64,000 bases of DNA from Cryptomeria japonica (Eukaryota; Streptophyta; Pinopsida; Cupressales; Cupressaceae), in NCBI RefSeq assembly GCF_030272615.1, contig NC_081406.1, positions 168,288,361 to 168,352,360 of the forward strand. The letters are read 5' to 3'. Each line of letters begins with the position of its first letter. Positions within the stretch are counted from its first letter, which is position 1. The notes below the pieces were generated by a model. The model saw only the letters and a program-made list of their open reading frames with translations, searched no databases and was not told the origin of the DNA. Shown piece by piece: positions 10,920 to 22,660 of the stretch. Made by a program: the position numbers and the translations under genes.

Positions 10920-13900
10920 TTTGGTGGGGGCAACTGATCAAAAATAGGTTTATACTTGGTACGAGCTTTGGTAAGAGTGTTGGTCAGTGCATCCTTGACA
11001 CTTTCCAGTATTGTATTCAGAGCTGTAATATCAGCTGATAGTGTGATCAAACCATCTAAAGTGCTTCCCTCTACTTGAGTTGACAATTGGGTAGCTTGGT
11101 TGATCTACTCTTGAACTGATGACAAATGGGGAATAAATAATGTTTGAAGAGTCATGATATCCATCCTTATTTTATGCTCTTCATTCTGAAGTTCTAACTG
11201 TTGAGCCATAAGGGTTTGTAGCTTTGTAAAAAAATTCTGAAGAGAAGTTGGCTCGATAGTCAATTTGTTTGAGAGATCGGTAATCTCTTTTTCAATGACT
11301 TCAGTCTTATTCTTGATATCTTTGATGAAGAATGAGAATGTACATAACTTCTGGAATAAATAAATAATATGCTTGAGTTGAGGGGACAACTCAGCAATGA
11401 ATTCAATGAGCTTTATTTTACCTATAGCAATTGCTTTCTGCACTTCTTCAATCATCTTGGCAGTTAGCTCTTTTTCTTTCAATTTGCTAAGGTATTCTGA
11501 TGATTCTACTCTTGATTCCTCTAATTGAGTGAGTAGTTCATCCAGTTGCACATGGATGGAAGCATTTTTATTGATGGTAGCTTCAGGTATCATGTCTGTC
11601 AATAATGTTTTGACCTTCTGAAGTACTCAGTTCTTCTGCTGAATAGCTATCTGTCTTTCCTGCTCCGCTTTGGCTTTACAAAGCTCACCGAATTCTATTA
11701 GTGCTTGCCCTTTCAATTTTGTAATGTCAACATTCGGTAGCACAATAGGATTTGACAGATCTATCTTAAAACTGTGTCTTTTTTCTTTCTTCTCCTTTGA
11801 TGATGCCTTCTCTAGTTGAATGAGTACAATGGCTTTTGAGGCTTGTCCTTCCTTGGTATGTTGCTTGATGGAGGCAACACTTTTGTCAGTTCCTGTAGTT
11901 TCTGTTGTATCCTTCGGTGTTTCCTTATTTGGAGTTTCAGTGGCAATTGCCTTGGTGCTTGGTGGTACTTGGGAAGTTTGCTTGCCGGTGGCCTGAGAGG
12001 TAGATTCATCTGGTTTTAACCTTTTAATCCTCTGTACCTTGATCTGTGTCCTGAAGTTTCTTAGCTGTGACTTGTTGGGTGATCAGAGGATAAGGCTTAA
12101 CCTATTCCACATTTGATTCACTTGATATCAGTTTGGCATAGGAGCTTCCTTCTATCATTTCTCCTTCCTATGCTTCAGTGTCTATTACATCCTCATTTGA
12201 CTGAATAGTGGAGGTAGGATCTTGCTCGGCGATGTCGACTATGTCTTCCTCACCTTTTGACTCTTCAGCCTAAATCCTGAATATTTTCTTCCATTTTTCT
12301 TTAGTTTCATTTTCAACATCAAGATATAGGCCATTCATCATTTTCAAGGCCCTTTGTTTTACTTGAAAATTTGTCTGGTAGTTTTTCAAATGATCTCTTA
12401 TGTCATCTACCAACATATCTGGAAAGAGATGAACCAAAACTCTTTCTCTTATTTGTTTCTCCAAGTCCATAGCATATTTCCATCTATTATCAATGTGTGA
12501 GTACAATGCTGTTGGAAGAAAACCAACCACTTCCAATGGAACTACTCGGAACTTGAGAAGTGTACAAATTACAGTCTCTTCTATTTGTCTCTTCTCTTCA
12601 TCTATTCTTGTATCATATTTTACATATCTAAATGACCCAAATCCACCATATTCCTTCAATTTTGCACAAAAATTGTCAACACTATGTACATCTTCCTTTG
12701 TGCTTTTTACAACCCGAAGTTTATTTACATCTTCTGACTCTGTGTCACTTGCCTCTTTATCCAAAATTAGTCTTCTGGTCTTCTTTCTATAAGTTTTTGT
12801 AACCTTAGACATTTCTACATTCTTCTACTTCTTATCGAGTGACACAATAGATGATCTAGTATTTGGTCACTTTGCTGGCTTGGTTGGTGACACCTCGGTT
12901 GTATCCTGTTTCTTTCTTTTTAAAACTTTTCCCTTTGGTAACTCGGTACTTGTAATTGTTTCTTCTTGAGCTTCAGATTCTTCCTCAATTGAAAGTTGAT
13001 CATTCTTCCTTCTTGTTGGCTTATTAGGAGTGGAGGTAGAACCTTCTCCAAACTTTTCAATTAAATCCTTGATCATTCTGGTGGCTTTTCTGGCAACCTT
13101 CAGTATTACAATGCTCTTTTTTACTTTTTCTTTCACCTCTTCATAGGTGCCATATCTTTTCTCTGTAGCATGCCTTGGAAGTGCTAAAAAGGCATTTATC
13201 TATTGTTGAGCAATGTAAAAATCTATCTCATAACCCATAGGCAGTAATGATTGAGTCCTGGGTTCTACTACATTGACATAATAGTAGTCTGTATCCAATT
13301 CAAAACATATAGTATCCTTGTACTTTTCCACTAGCTGAGGTGGAATCCTGTACCTGCTATGCATCTTTTCCTAGAATCTATTGAAGTAATCATCCATTAT
13401 CGTATTGAAATTATCACCTAGCTGATTGATGAAATCATTTATTTGATGGATGATAGGTTGGTGTAATTCCCAAACAATGTTACTAACAGATGGAAAGAAT
13501 TTCTGAAAATAGAAGAACATACACACTAAGAGTGACCCAAACTTTAGTGTGTTAGCAATATTCTTCTTCTTTGGTTTCCTTATTGTATTGAGATTTTCAA
13601 AAAGATTCTTCAATAACACTTCACATAAATCAATTTGCATACCCTTTTTAACAATTTTATAAGCCAAATCTATAGCTGCACATGGTACATTGTTTTCTCT
13701 TGCAGACTGGAAGAAACAATAACCAATAAATCTAATAGCAAAATTGAGTTATGAATTAGTCACATTGTTCAACTTAAGACCTCTGCTATCAGACTCAACA
13801 CCTGTTAATGTTATCAATTCCTTCTATGAAATCATCTTTTGTGCTTGGGCATGGTCAAATATAGGGTATTCAATTATCATGTGAATAATCGCTTTGGTGA

Positions 13901-14277
13901 TCTTGAAAGGTTGATCCTCTAACCACATAAAATCATCATGCACTCGGCTCAAGACAAATTTGACCCATTGGGGTTTGAAGACTCAAGGATAGGTTAGGGC
14001 TTCAGTCAATCCCTTAACTTTGATATGCTCAAACTTGCTATCTAGGTTTCCATTAGTGCACAATTTGTCATACATATCCTTAATCTCAGTATGACCTAGC
14101 TCATCAACTCGACACTTGGTATAAAATCTAACATCTTCAATCAACAGAACCCTATCCAGAATAAGAGAGTGTAGTTTTCTCATTGGGTTCGAATGCCACT
14201 TTGGGAGGTAAGGTATATTTCAGCGTAGGCTTCTCAATGCTTTCTACTATAACAGGTTTCTGTACCTTGGGAGCCAT
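10920..14277 (-). pseudogene. Element C ORF2, large protein of unknown function
   Basis: Minus strand, likely start ATG at 14277 (MAPKVQKPVIVES), about 1100 codons, broken by stops and at least one frameshift near 14180. The N-terminal 400 residues look globular with alternating hydrophobic helices (13980-13370). A Lys/Ser/Thr-rich charged region follows (13136-12870), then a second folded-looking stretch (12812-12270) with SFRYVKYDTRID, a Thr/Lys-rich linker (12000-11820), and a C-terminal coiled coil (11600-11105). I do not recognise a family; it has no catalytic signature of pol or transposase. It is the only other protein of element C, so a role in packaging or in trans mobilisation is possible but unproven. 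Confidence 0.6.
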
Positions 14278-14769
14278 TTCAAACTTGAAATTCTACTTAT
14301 GAAATAGCTTAGGGTTCCAAATAACCAGAAAAATGCTTCCAACTTAGTAAATACTTCACAAATATTCACAACTTGACTTTGATCGGTTAACTGCTTAAAA
14401 ATGTGGTTTAGATTATGCTAAATACCTTGAATTCTCTCTTGATCGCCTTTTGATTCGCTCTACTCTGTACTTCAAAAATTGGTAAGTGAAGAATGACCGC
14501 GCAAAATACTTAAAATACCTCCTTTTGACCTTATCGGGATTCGTGCTGTTAGGTTAAATGGGCATTAAATGCACTTGGTTCCACTATACCGACTATCTCT
14601 CTTATAAGCTTTTACCAACTAGACAAATTTATTACATTTGCTGACTTCTCTAGTAATTCAAAAGACTAGATAATTTTTTGAACTTAATATTGCATCTTAG
14701 CTATGTAGATTTTGGAATTAAGTGCATGATTATATAGGAACTATTAAGATCTAACCTTTGTGAGAATAC
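14278..14769. other. Spacer between element C ORFs
   Basis: AT-rich, no ORF; separates ORF1 and ORF2 by about 0.5 kb. Nothing else visible. Confidence 0.5.
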
Positions 14770-16157
14770 AGTCCCTTCATACCTTTATTTATTAATTCGA
14801 AGTAGATGCACCTAACTCGGTAGGTAAGGTGCTTCCTTCATTGGTTGACACATTTTCCTTCTTTTTCTAATTTTTTTGTAATTTTCTTCTTATCTCCTCA
14901 GTATCTTCTCTAGGTTGGTCTCTACAGTCTTTAGCCATGTGTCCAACTTTGTGACAATGAAAACATGCCATTCCGGGATTTCTCCATGATCTCCGGTTGT
15001 TCATTCCAAACCTTATCATCCGGTTTGCACTTATATGTTCGTATCTTCTACAACATTCACACCATATTCTTGTATTGTAATCCCATGGTATTGAAGTATA
15101 TTGTTGATTGAGATTTGTGTGAGTTTGGTAGCTTCTAGTATTTGCTTAGTGTGGAGTCCACATATAGTTTTTCAGCTTGAACCAATATTTCTCAGTATTG
15201 TGTCCATATCTATTACATTTTTTGCAAAACCCCTTGAATTTTTTCTTCTGATAATTGTTGATAGACTTTGTTCTACATTGCTTAGATGTATGACCATACT
15301 TATTACAATTCTAACAATAATCATCAAACCTAGTAACATTCAGTTGCTTACCTTTTCTACTCCGACAAACGTTGGCAGTATGTCCTTATTTTCTAAAGTA
15401 GTTGCAAATAGGCTTCTTGTTCTTCATGTTATTGATGTTCTCTTTGTTTCCAGCGTGCTTTGATGATTCTCCTTTCTGGGTGGTGTCGATCCCTTTCTCA
15501 TTAGAGTTATTTCCTTTGTAATCGAGTCCTACAGTTTTGTTGGGTGGTCTCATATTTAGTTGCTCTTCCAACATTCTTGACGATTCATGGATTTTCCTCA
15601 GTGTTTCTTTTGACTTCTTTTATACTTCTAATTCATTGGTCAATATTGATAATTCAAGTTTCAATGCTTGGTTCTCATTTTCCTTTAGAGTAGCTTCATG
15701 ATGTGCATAATCCAATTGATCAGATAGATTATGTTGAACTTCAGTCATCCTTGATATTTCATCATTCTTTGCACACACCATTGCTTCTAGCTGTTGTTTT
15801 TCTCCTTCTATATTTTGCTTATTATCTTCAGCTATTCTTAATGCATTAAGATTTTTAGTCATCTGTGTGCTGAAATACTCATGTTCCCTTCTCATTGCTT
15901 TTAGCTGTTCATTAAGTGCTTTGTTCTTTTCTTTCAATTCTGCAATCATTTCTTCAGATTCTTTTGATATGCTATTCTTTGATGATGTCTCAATTTGTTC
16001 CACCAACTCTTGTGAGTCCTTTAAATCATCAAACAACCTTCTTCCGACTTTCAGAGATCTCCACAGTTGCCTCTGCATATCTGCAATCATTTGATTAGCA
16101 TGATCTAATTCTTCTTGAAGATTCACAATCTTGCGTGATTGTTTATAGTCTTCCATT
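14770..16157 (-). pseudogene. Element C ORF1, gag-like coiled-coil zinc-knuckle protein
   Basis: Start chosen at the ATG at 16157 (MEDYKQSRKIVNLQ), just inside the primer site. Residues 1-180 form a long coiled coil rich in Glu, Gln, Lys and Leu. A polar linker follows, then five CCHC-type knuckles in tandem. Knuckle 1 (about 15405-15365) has its second Cys as Phe and a stop. Knuckle 2 (near 15310) is intact apart from a stop. Knuckle 3 (near 15235) has its last Cys as Tyr. Knuckle 4 (near 15060) has its last Cys as Arg. Knuckle 5 (near 14960) is intact, CFHCHKVGHMAKDC. A gag-like nucleic-acid-binding role is inferred. Tandem arrays of five knuckles are unusual for copia gag, which usually has one. 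Confidence 0.72.
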
Positions 16158-16203
16158 GATATGATTTTTCTCTTTAGGCTGTTAGTCCCTTTACCAAGAA
16201 TAT

Positions 16204-16218
16204 AGCTCTGATACCAAT
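16204..16218 (-). promoter_or_regulatory. Element C primer binding site, initiator-Met tRNA
   Basis: AGCTCTGATACCAAT on plus; its complement ATTGGTATCAGAGCT pairs with the 3' end of initiator tRNA-Met and adjoins the 5' LTR at 16219. Confidence 0.88.
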
Positions 16219-17434
16219 TGTTAGGTCTGACTTGGAAAGCTAATGTACTAAGAGGGGAGGGGTGAATCAGTACTTCAAAACTTTTCTTGAAAAACAATTT
16301 TACTGATAAACACAAACTAAGTATTGTTGATCTCATAATAATACTAAAACATAATCATAGAAATAACATCCATCAAAATATCACTCCATAACACAAAGAT
16401 TTTTGGTCATGCAGAAACTCTTGGTTAGAGAGAAAAACTACGGTGGGGATGGCACCCACAACTTCACTACTGTAGTAATCAAGATTGCTCGGTTAGAGCT
16501 ATATGTTTAGCTATTTCTGATAGCTTACCCTGTTAGGAGTATAAAGATCTTTAGATCTACCTTGCTAAAGGATTTTACAAACACTTCTACAAAATGTTGT
16601 ACCTAGTCAAAGGCTTTACAATTTATAGACTTTATTAGAGTCTTATATCCTATTAAAGGTTTCTAACATAACTTAATATTTGAATCAAAATCTTGACAAA
16701 ATATCTGCAACTTCACATCCAAAATGTTATAGCAGACTCTATGTGCTCAATATAAAGTTACCTTGCTCATAGAATTCCTCGGTTATGGATAAATAAACTC
16801 GGTAACCACTTCTGGATACTCTGTCCCTTAGATTGTTCTCTGAAACCTTCTCGGTAATCTCTGAATATCTTTGTCAATCTTCTTTCTTCATACTTGACTA
16901 TATCATTACTCTGTATCTCCTCTCTTGATTGTCATGTCATATCTCAAATACTCAAATAATTATGTTTATAGAGATCTCTGAGATGGTGACCTGTTCATGC
17001 TTTGATCATACAAACATGTTTTATTGAATGAATAAACATAGAAATTATTTCATTGGATATTCTTCCTCAAAATCATACAAAATCTGTAAATGCAATTTCC
17101 TATGTAATAACGGTTTCATCTTCTCGAATCTTGTAACACGGTTCACATGTGTGTTCAGGTTCATTGAATTTAGTAACATGTTTTCACTTGGTTCAGATTA
17201 ACTCGGTATACCTTCTTTGCTGCTTGGTAGACATATGAAATTTACTCAGTAGATATTTTGTGTATGTCTCAGTTCACAGCTCGGTGTGTATCATCTCGGT
17301 GACTTGTCTTTCTTTTGTAACCGACACCGATAACCTTGTTATTTACCAAGTGGAATTTTCAGTAGTATAAACCGACTAGTGTATATAGAATGACTTTAGG
17401 CATAAAACTAATGACAACTTGGTAAATAGAAACA
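16219..17434 (-). mobile_element. Element C 5' LTR
   Basis: 1216 bp, TGTTAGGTCTGAC...GAAACA, followed by the TCAAG duplication and the rest of the interrupted Gypsy-1 LTR. Confidence 0.92.
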
Positions 17435-17966
17435 TCAAGTCCTTCCTAAGATGTAGAGGGTGTTGGAGAGAATATAGGAAATGGTTATAAAATATGTGCA
17501 CGTACACAATTTTCATTTAGTTTGGAAGTTGAAGATAAATGATGAATTAATATTTAAGAAATATTAATTTCCTTAGCCACATGTTTGATGAGTTGACAAA
17601 GGGAAGATGAAGTGGAGATGGAGGGTGAGTTGGAAAAGGGATTAAATAATTTAGAGAAATTATAATATTAGAGACTATAGGATAGGAGAATAACTATTAA
17701 ATATTAGATATTTAATTGTTTGGAGGAGATAATTAAATATTAGATATTTAATTAACTTGGTTAGAAGGATAATTAAATATTAGATATTTAATTAATTAGA
17801 AAAATAGGATAGATGAATTAATTAATAAAATATTAATTAATAGAAAGATATGAAAATGAATTAAATAAATTAGTCTTTTCAAATTAACTATTTAATAGAA
17901 GAATAATTATTAAATAAATATAAAATGTTTATTTAATTGCTCATAGCTAATTTTTATGTATATACA
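17435..17966 (-). mobile_element. Gypsy-1 3' LTR, right part
   Basis: Continues the LTR interrupted at 9354 (AAGTCCTTCCTAAGATGTAG, as at 34577). It holds several copies of a TAATTAAATATTAGATATTT palindromic unit at 17700-17800 that recur in the 5' LTR at 34850-34940. Ends GTATATACA. Confidence 0.88.
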
Positions 17967-17980
17967 TTTTGCTTCTCTTT
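17967..17980 (-). promoter_or_regulatory. Gypsy-1 polypurine tract
   Basis: TTTTGCTTCTCTTT on plus; the element strand reads AAAGAGAAGCAAAA directly before the 3' LTR. Gypsy-2 has AAAGAGGGGCAAA at the same place. Confidence 0.8.
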
Positions 17981-18218
17981 GAAATGATGTGAAGACAAAA
18001 TTGTTTTAAAGATTAAATCAAGTCTCGGAAGTGTGCCTGATGGAGATTGAAAATCCTGAGTGTGTGCCCGCTTAGGAGATTGATCGTGAAATTGTCAAAA
18101 ATTCTGGTTTGAATGATTGATCTAATGATAATTGAGAAAAATTTAGTCAATTAAATTCATTTGTAAAAAAAAAAACTTAAATTGCCCCATTGAAATTAAT
18201 TACTCTTCAAATAGTAAA

Positions 18219-18225
18219 TATAAAA
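18219..18225 (+). promoter_or_regulatory. TATA box of the Gypsy-1 PMD gene
   Basis: TATAAAA, 83 bp before the PMD ATG. The Gypsy-2 copy has the same heptamer 81 bp before its ATG, which supports a real promoter inside the element, separate from the LTR. Confidence 0.55.
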
Positions 18226-18482
18226 TTAACCAAGGCTAATTTTAATTTCATTGTTATCCTTGTTAGCTTTGTGAAGAAAATATTCTTGCTGAGGTGGCGA
18301 AATGGTGATTCCCATGGAGAACCATTGTTTTGAGCGTGTTCAACGATATCAGCGACCTCCCGAGTATGGGTATCCAGAATGTTTCTTATCTCGAGCCTTG
18401 TTTTCAAGTTTTCGTTCAAATTTTCATGTTTTTAGGCGCTTTTTTGGATTTTTTTAGATTTTTTCAATTTTTTCGGCATTAT

Positions 18483-18770
18483 TTTAGCGCAAATGCTTAG
18501 ATTAGCGCATATGCTCTGTATGTTAGTGCTTATGTTCAAGATGTTAGCGCATATGCATAGGGTAGCACAAATGCGTCGTTTGTTAGCGCATATGCCCAGA
18601 AAGGTAGCGCTTTTGCATGGAATAGCGTTTATGCCTATAGTTTTAGCGCTTTTGTTAAAAAGGATAGCACATATGCACTAAGTTAGCACATTTGCATTTA
18701 GATTTAGCGCATTTGTTGTAGTTTAGTGCAAATGCTTAATAGATCAGCGCTTTTGCTTAAATTTGATATT
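18483..18770 (+). repeat. TTAGCGC minisatellite in PMD intron (Gypsy-1)
   Basis: About 14 degenerate units spaced 18-23 bp with core TAGCGC followed by ATATGC, TTTTGC or AAATGC. Exact TTAGCGCATATG occurs at 18544 and near 18580. The same variants, inverted, occur in this element's gag leader at 33500-33890. Confidence 0.9.
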
Positions 18771-18845
18771 TTTGATAAGTGCAAAAGCTAAAAATCACTT
18801 TGATAAGTAGATTTAACTTGTTTAATATGCATTGATGATAAAAAT

Positions 18846-19007
18846 AAGGTCTTGATTGCATGATTGTGTGATTAATAGATTTGATTGATTGTGTGATTGA
18901 TAGATTTGATTGATAACTTTGATTAGCTTGTTTGATAGAAAACCATGATTGATAGGTTTGATTAGCTTGTTTGATAGAAAACCATGATCGATAGGTTTGA
19001 TAGATAG
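18846..19007. repeat. Tandem GATTGATAGATTTGATTAGC-type repeats, left block
   Basis: Units of about 50 bp with GATTAGCTTGTTTGATAGAA and ACCATGATTGATAGG. The array was split by the solo LTR; it resumes at 20441. It lies in the PMD intron. Confidence 0.8.
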
Positions 19008-20440
19008 TGTAGACATATAAAAATGACCATATTCCTAAATGAATATTTTATTATCATTTCTCTATTTAATTAAATCCAATTTAATTAAATTACCCTCATT
19101 CCTTTATTTAATTAAGTAAATTACTCAATTAAATTCACTATACCCATTTAATGAATAAATCATTTTATTCAATTAAATCCCCCCTATCAACTTTTAATTA
19201 AATTCAAATTTAGTTAAATAGTTATCCTAAATTGAATAAATCTAATTTATTTAATTTCTCCAAATTACAACCAAATTGAATTAAATTAACTTTATTTCAA
19301 TTAAATCCTATTATCCTTCCATCCACTTGCATTTTCCTACATCTCCCACTTGCATTCTAAAACCTATTTCTAATCCCTTCTAGACTCTTCTAATCGCTTC
19401 TAATTAGCCTAACCCATCTTCTAAACTTTGTCACATCCCTAAACAAAGGGAAGTCACTTCTCAAACCCTTAAAGTCTTTGATAACCATTAAAGGCTTCAA
19501 GTCTTCAACCACTTAATTTTCCAAAGTCTCCCAAACCATTAATGGTTAATTCAACCCTCTTACATGGTTAGAGACTTTTTGCCTAACTTAACCTTCATCC
19601 AACCCAAGGGTCTCATCAAGACTTTAATGCTTTGACCATGATTATCTCTTAATCATTTTCACAAGAGTTTATCCTTGGATTAACTCTTAATCCAATGGGT
19701 AAGCCTAACTTAAGCTTAACCCTTATCTCTAGATGACCATGAGGTCTTCTCAGGCATTTAATGTCTCCAACCCCTTCTCTCAACCCAACCCTATGTTGAC
19801 ATTTGTCATCATTTCATTGGTGCAAATTGCAAACATGGATTCCCAACTTTCAAACTTGGCCCTTGATTAACCCTTTCAATCCTGGCCATCCATTGCCCTG
19901 TTTTTGCTATAAATAGAGCCCTCATTCCTCCATTTATATAGATCCAAGTTTGTAGTAACATACTTATGCTCAAATACATTCAAGCTTTCATTTCATATAT
20001 GCTCATCATTTTAGCCTCTCTTTTAACTAGGAATTAGTCTAAATATGCATGTTTAGAATACTTTCTATTATCATTAGCTTAAATCATTAAACTAATATAG
20101 TATGCTAGGATAGTTTGTTTGCTAACCTTGTCATCTTATAGTTAGTTTATTGCATTTCTAGAATCATGCATAGCTTAGGATGCATCTCATATTAAAATCA
20201 ACAAAAGCATCCCTCGTTCTTGCATTTGCCATCCCTAGACCATTTTGCTCAATGATCTAAGAGCAAAAACATTGGTTTGAGGGACCGTGTAAGATAGAGA
20301 ACCATGGGACCCACCTTGGGAAGCTGAGTGATACTTCATTACTCTATAGCTTGCACCAAGAAGTCCTGTGAGTGTGTGAGCAAGGCTCCATAGAGCTCCA
20401 TTTTTCACATATTGAGTTCTATCGACCCACTTTTCCCACA
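19008..20440 (+). mobile_element. Solo LTR of the Gypsy-2 family
   Basis: 1433 bp, TGTAGACATATAAAAATGACC...TTTTCCCACA. It is the reverse complement of the Gypsy-2 3' LTR (49007-50447) along its whole length with scattered differences. It has no internal region on either side. Flanks GATAG (19003-19007) and TATAG (20441-20445) match at 4 of 5 positions, and the same tandem repeat continues on both sides. It therefore inserted in the Gypsy-1 PMD intron and then lost its body by LTR recombination. Confidence 0.88.
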
Positions 20441-20640
20441 TATAGATAGCTTTGATTAGCTTTTTTGATAGAAAACCATGATTGATAGGTTTGATAGATA
20501 GCTTTGATTAGCTTGTTTGATAGATTTGATAGATAGCATTGATTATCTTGTTTGATAGATTTGATAGATAACTGATGATTTGATCGATAGATTTGATAGA
20601 TAGATAGCATAGATTGCATTAGTTTGATTGGATAAATAGT
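20441..20640. repeat. Tandem GATTGATAGATTTGATTAGC-type repeats, right block
   Basis: Continuation of the array at 18846-19007 after the solo LTR, with units containing TTTGATTAGCTTGTTTGATAG. Confidence 0.8.
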
Positions 20641-22660
20641 TGATGATTTGATGATTGATTGATTTCTCTTGATAAATAGGAGAAACTCGATGTTCTCCAG
20701 TGTCGAGAGAAATTACCGGCAGTACGACATTTAGTTCCAAAGTTGACCCAGGCTAAGATTAGACATATAGATGCTTGTGGTTTACACCATTTATTGTATA
20801 TGCCTAAGATTACACATAACAAAGGTTTGTTGACAACATTGGCCGAGAGATGGCACAATGAGCATAACACTTTCCACTTGCCGACGGGTGAGATTAGTGT
20901 GACTCTTGAGGATGTCTACAAGATTCTGTGCATCCCAATGACTGGCAAGCTAGTGCAGTATGATTATCAGGATCGGGTTGGGACAGAGGCTTGCAGAGTC
21001 ATGTTTGCTAATGAGAACATCGGTAGAGGAGAGATCAGATGGGTTGATATGGTGATGTATTATGAGGCTCTTCCTGTGATTCTTGCTGGTTTGATTGGAA
21101 GATTTATATGTCCTGATAGGAGATCATGAGGTTTTTCTATTAGATGGGGTGAGATTCTTCTGAGTATGATGCAACATCATACGTGATATGCTTGGGGTGT
21201 TTGCATGTTGGCACACTTATATCATGATCTTCATCAGGTAGTGTATGATGAGAGTGCGAGTTTATCTACTGGATGCACTTTATTGCAGATTTGGTGTTGG
21301 GAGCACATTGCTGTTACTCGACCTATCTATCATAAAGTTCGTGGAGAGAGGTAGCCATATGTATATTTCTATATAGGTATCCTTACTCAGCATAAGTTGG
21401 GTAAGATGGAGTATTGGCGTTGGGTGCTAGATTCATTGTACAACATCACTTGGAGACCATATCTTGATTGTGAGCCATGGATGGATGACGCATAGACATT
21501 ACCATGTATTATGCAGAGTAGATATCTTATTGGTTAGACACTATTCATAGTTGAGTGACAGTTTGATATGAGGTTGTACATTCTTGATCCCAAGGTTACT
21601 GTAGATTATGCTCAGTACATACTAGCTCATCCATTTCCTCACATTACTGATCCAACAAATCCTCCTCCCAGCTCAGGAGATGAGGATGATGATTCAGATG
21701 ATCTAGTTTCTAGGAGACAGAGACGAAGACGAGAGCTTAGAGCTGCTCATGAGGCTGGGGGAGGTGGAGATCATGGTGGGGATGGAGGTGGTGGTGGGAG
21801 GAGACCTGGACGGAGGAGAGGTCGATTGAGAGTCCGTGGAGGACCATTTGGACTGGCTGGTAGGATTGAGAGAGCACATCCTATGGGTGGGAGGGATGTT
21901 GGATAGATTGGCAGGGAGCATGGCAAGGCAGGTATGAGATCACCGAGAGGGTTACCATTGACAGGAGGTAGGGTGACTAGACTGGATGGGGGTTGTGTGA
22001 GAGGTATTGATTTAGGACAGATTCAGCCAGATCCTTGAGTTATTGCAGTGCATGGTGGAGATGATGAGGATCCTGAAGATTAAGTTCCCCTGATTAGATG
22101 ATGGGTTTAGAGAGTTACTCGGACTGAGATTCCAGCAGTTGGATAGGTTGGTGGTGAGGGGATTGGGATTCATGTACCACAACAGGGTTTACTAGAGCAG
22201 GTTGCACTAGTGCATGATATGCTTGATGTGGTTATACCAGAGCATGATGTGCCAGGGTAGGATACGATTGACAGTCTGAGAGAATAGATTGATCAGCTTC
22301 GAGCACAGGTACAAACTCTTATTTCTGAGCGGGATAGAGCTGTTAGGAGACAACAGGATACTTAGGGTCTTCTTGATCATATTTAGCAGATTAGGTCAGG
22401 TACTATCTCGACGGACACTGTTAGAGCATTATTTTGGGCTGGGAAGGAGACTTCCTACTAGCGAAGACGATATGAGGAGGCAGTTGTAGAGAGCCATAGA
22501 GTAGGTCATCATCATATCACCGTGTTGATGGATACTAGCAGTGGTGGGGTCATGAGACCTCCTTAGAGGAGTGGGGATCATGGGAGATAAGCATCTGGAG
22601 GATCTTCTCGCCCATAGCCACAAAGACGGACAAAGTCAAGTGGTAGTGGTACAGGATAGC

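Larger units (their letters stand above)
9355..17434 (-). mobile_element. Element C: LTR element without RT or integrase
   Basis: 8080 bp, bounded by TGTTAGGTCTG...AAACA and the perfect target duplication TCAAG (9350-9354, 17435-17439). The unoccupied site is preserved in the Gypsy-1 5' LTR at 34575-34579, proving the insertion. Two 1216-bp LTRs enclose 5.65 kb. Minus-strand order: 5' LTR, Met-tRNA primer site, ORF1 (coiled coil and five CCHC zinc knuckles), ORF2 (large unknown protein), 23-bp repeat array, PPT, 3' LTR. No RT, RNase H, protease or integrase motif was found in any frame. It resembles the TR-GAG or LARD style of non-autonomous element, with copia-like primer usage. Confidence 0.92.
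18302..22660 (+). pseudogene. Plant mobile domain (PMD) gene of Gypsy-1
   Basis: Two exons on the plus strand, opposite to gag-pol. Exon 1 (18302-18376) encodes 25 residues, MVIPMENHCFERVQRYQRPP and five more; the Gypsy-2 exon aligns with it. The donor GT now reads GA. The acceptor AATAG is at 20675-20679, and exon 2 (from 20680) stays in one frame to about 22660 with only nonsense changes. It shows the PMD core (LLTTLAERWH, then NTFHLPTGEISVTLEDV, then FICPDRRS), a middle PMD part (LLQIWCWEHI, then ITWRPY), an acidic run near 21685, a Gly/Arg-rich run (21750-21850) and a coiled coil near 22270-22370. PMD proteins such as Arabidopsis MAIN and MAIL1 act in the nucleus on gene and transposon silencing; the element protein's role is unknown. 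Confidence 0.85.

Noticed and set aside
12493-12792. Plus-strand ORF of 99 codons
   Set aside because: Antisense shadow of the open part of element C ORF2 (12812-12270).
15101-16098. Plus-strand hydrophobic ORFs
   Set aside because: Antisense of the coiled-coil and knuckle regions of element C ORF1; Glu and Lys codons read as Phe, Leu and Ser in reverse.
18483-18770. CRISPR-like array of TAGCGC repeats
   Set aside because: Units are degenerate, only about 20 bp apart, without constant-length spacers, in plant retrotransposon DNA and inside an intron. It is a minisatellite.
20680-22660. A host protein phosphatase 7 long-form or MAIN-like gene
   Set aside because: Such names are often transferred to PMD genes. 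The domain here is PMD only, it sits inside a gypsy element between pol and the 3' LTR, and the second element has the same arrangement.
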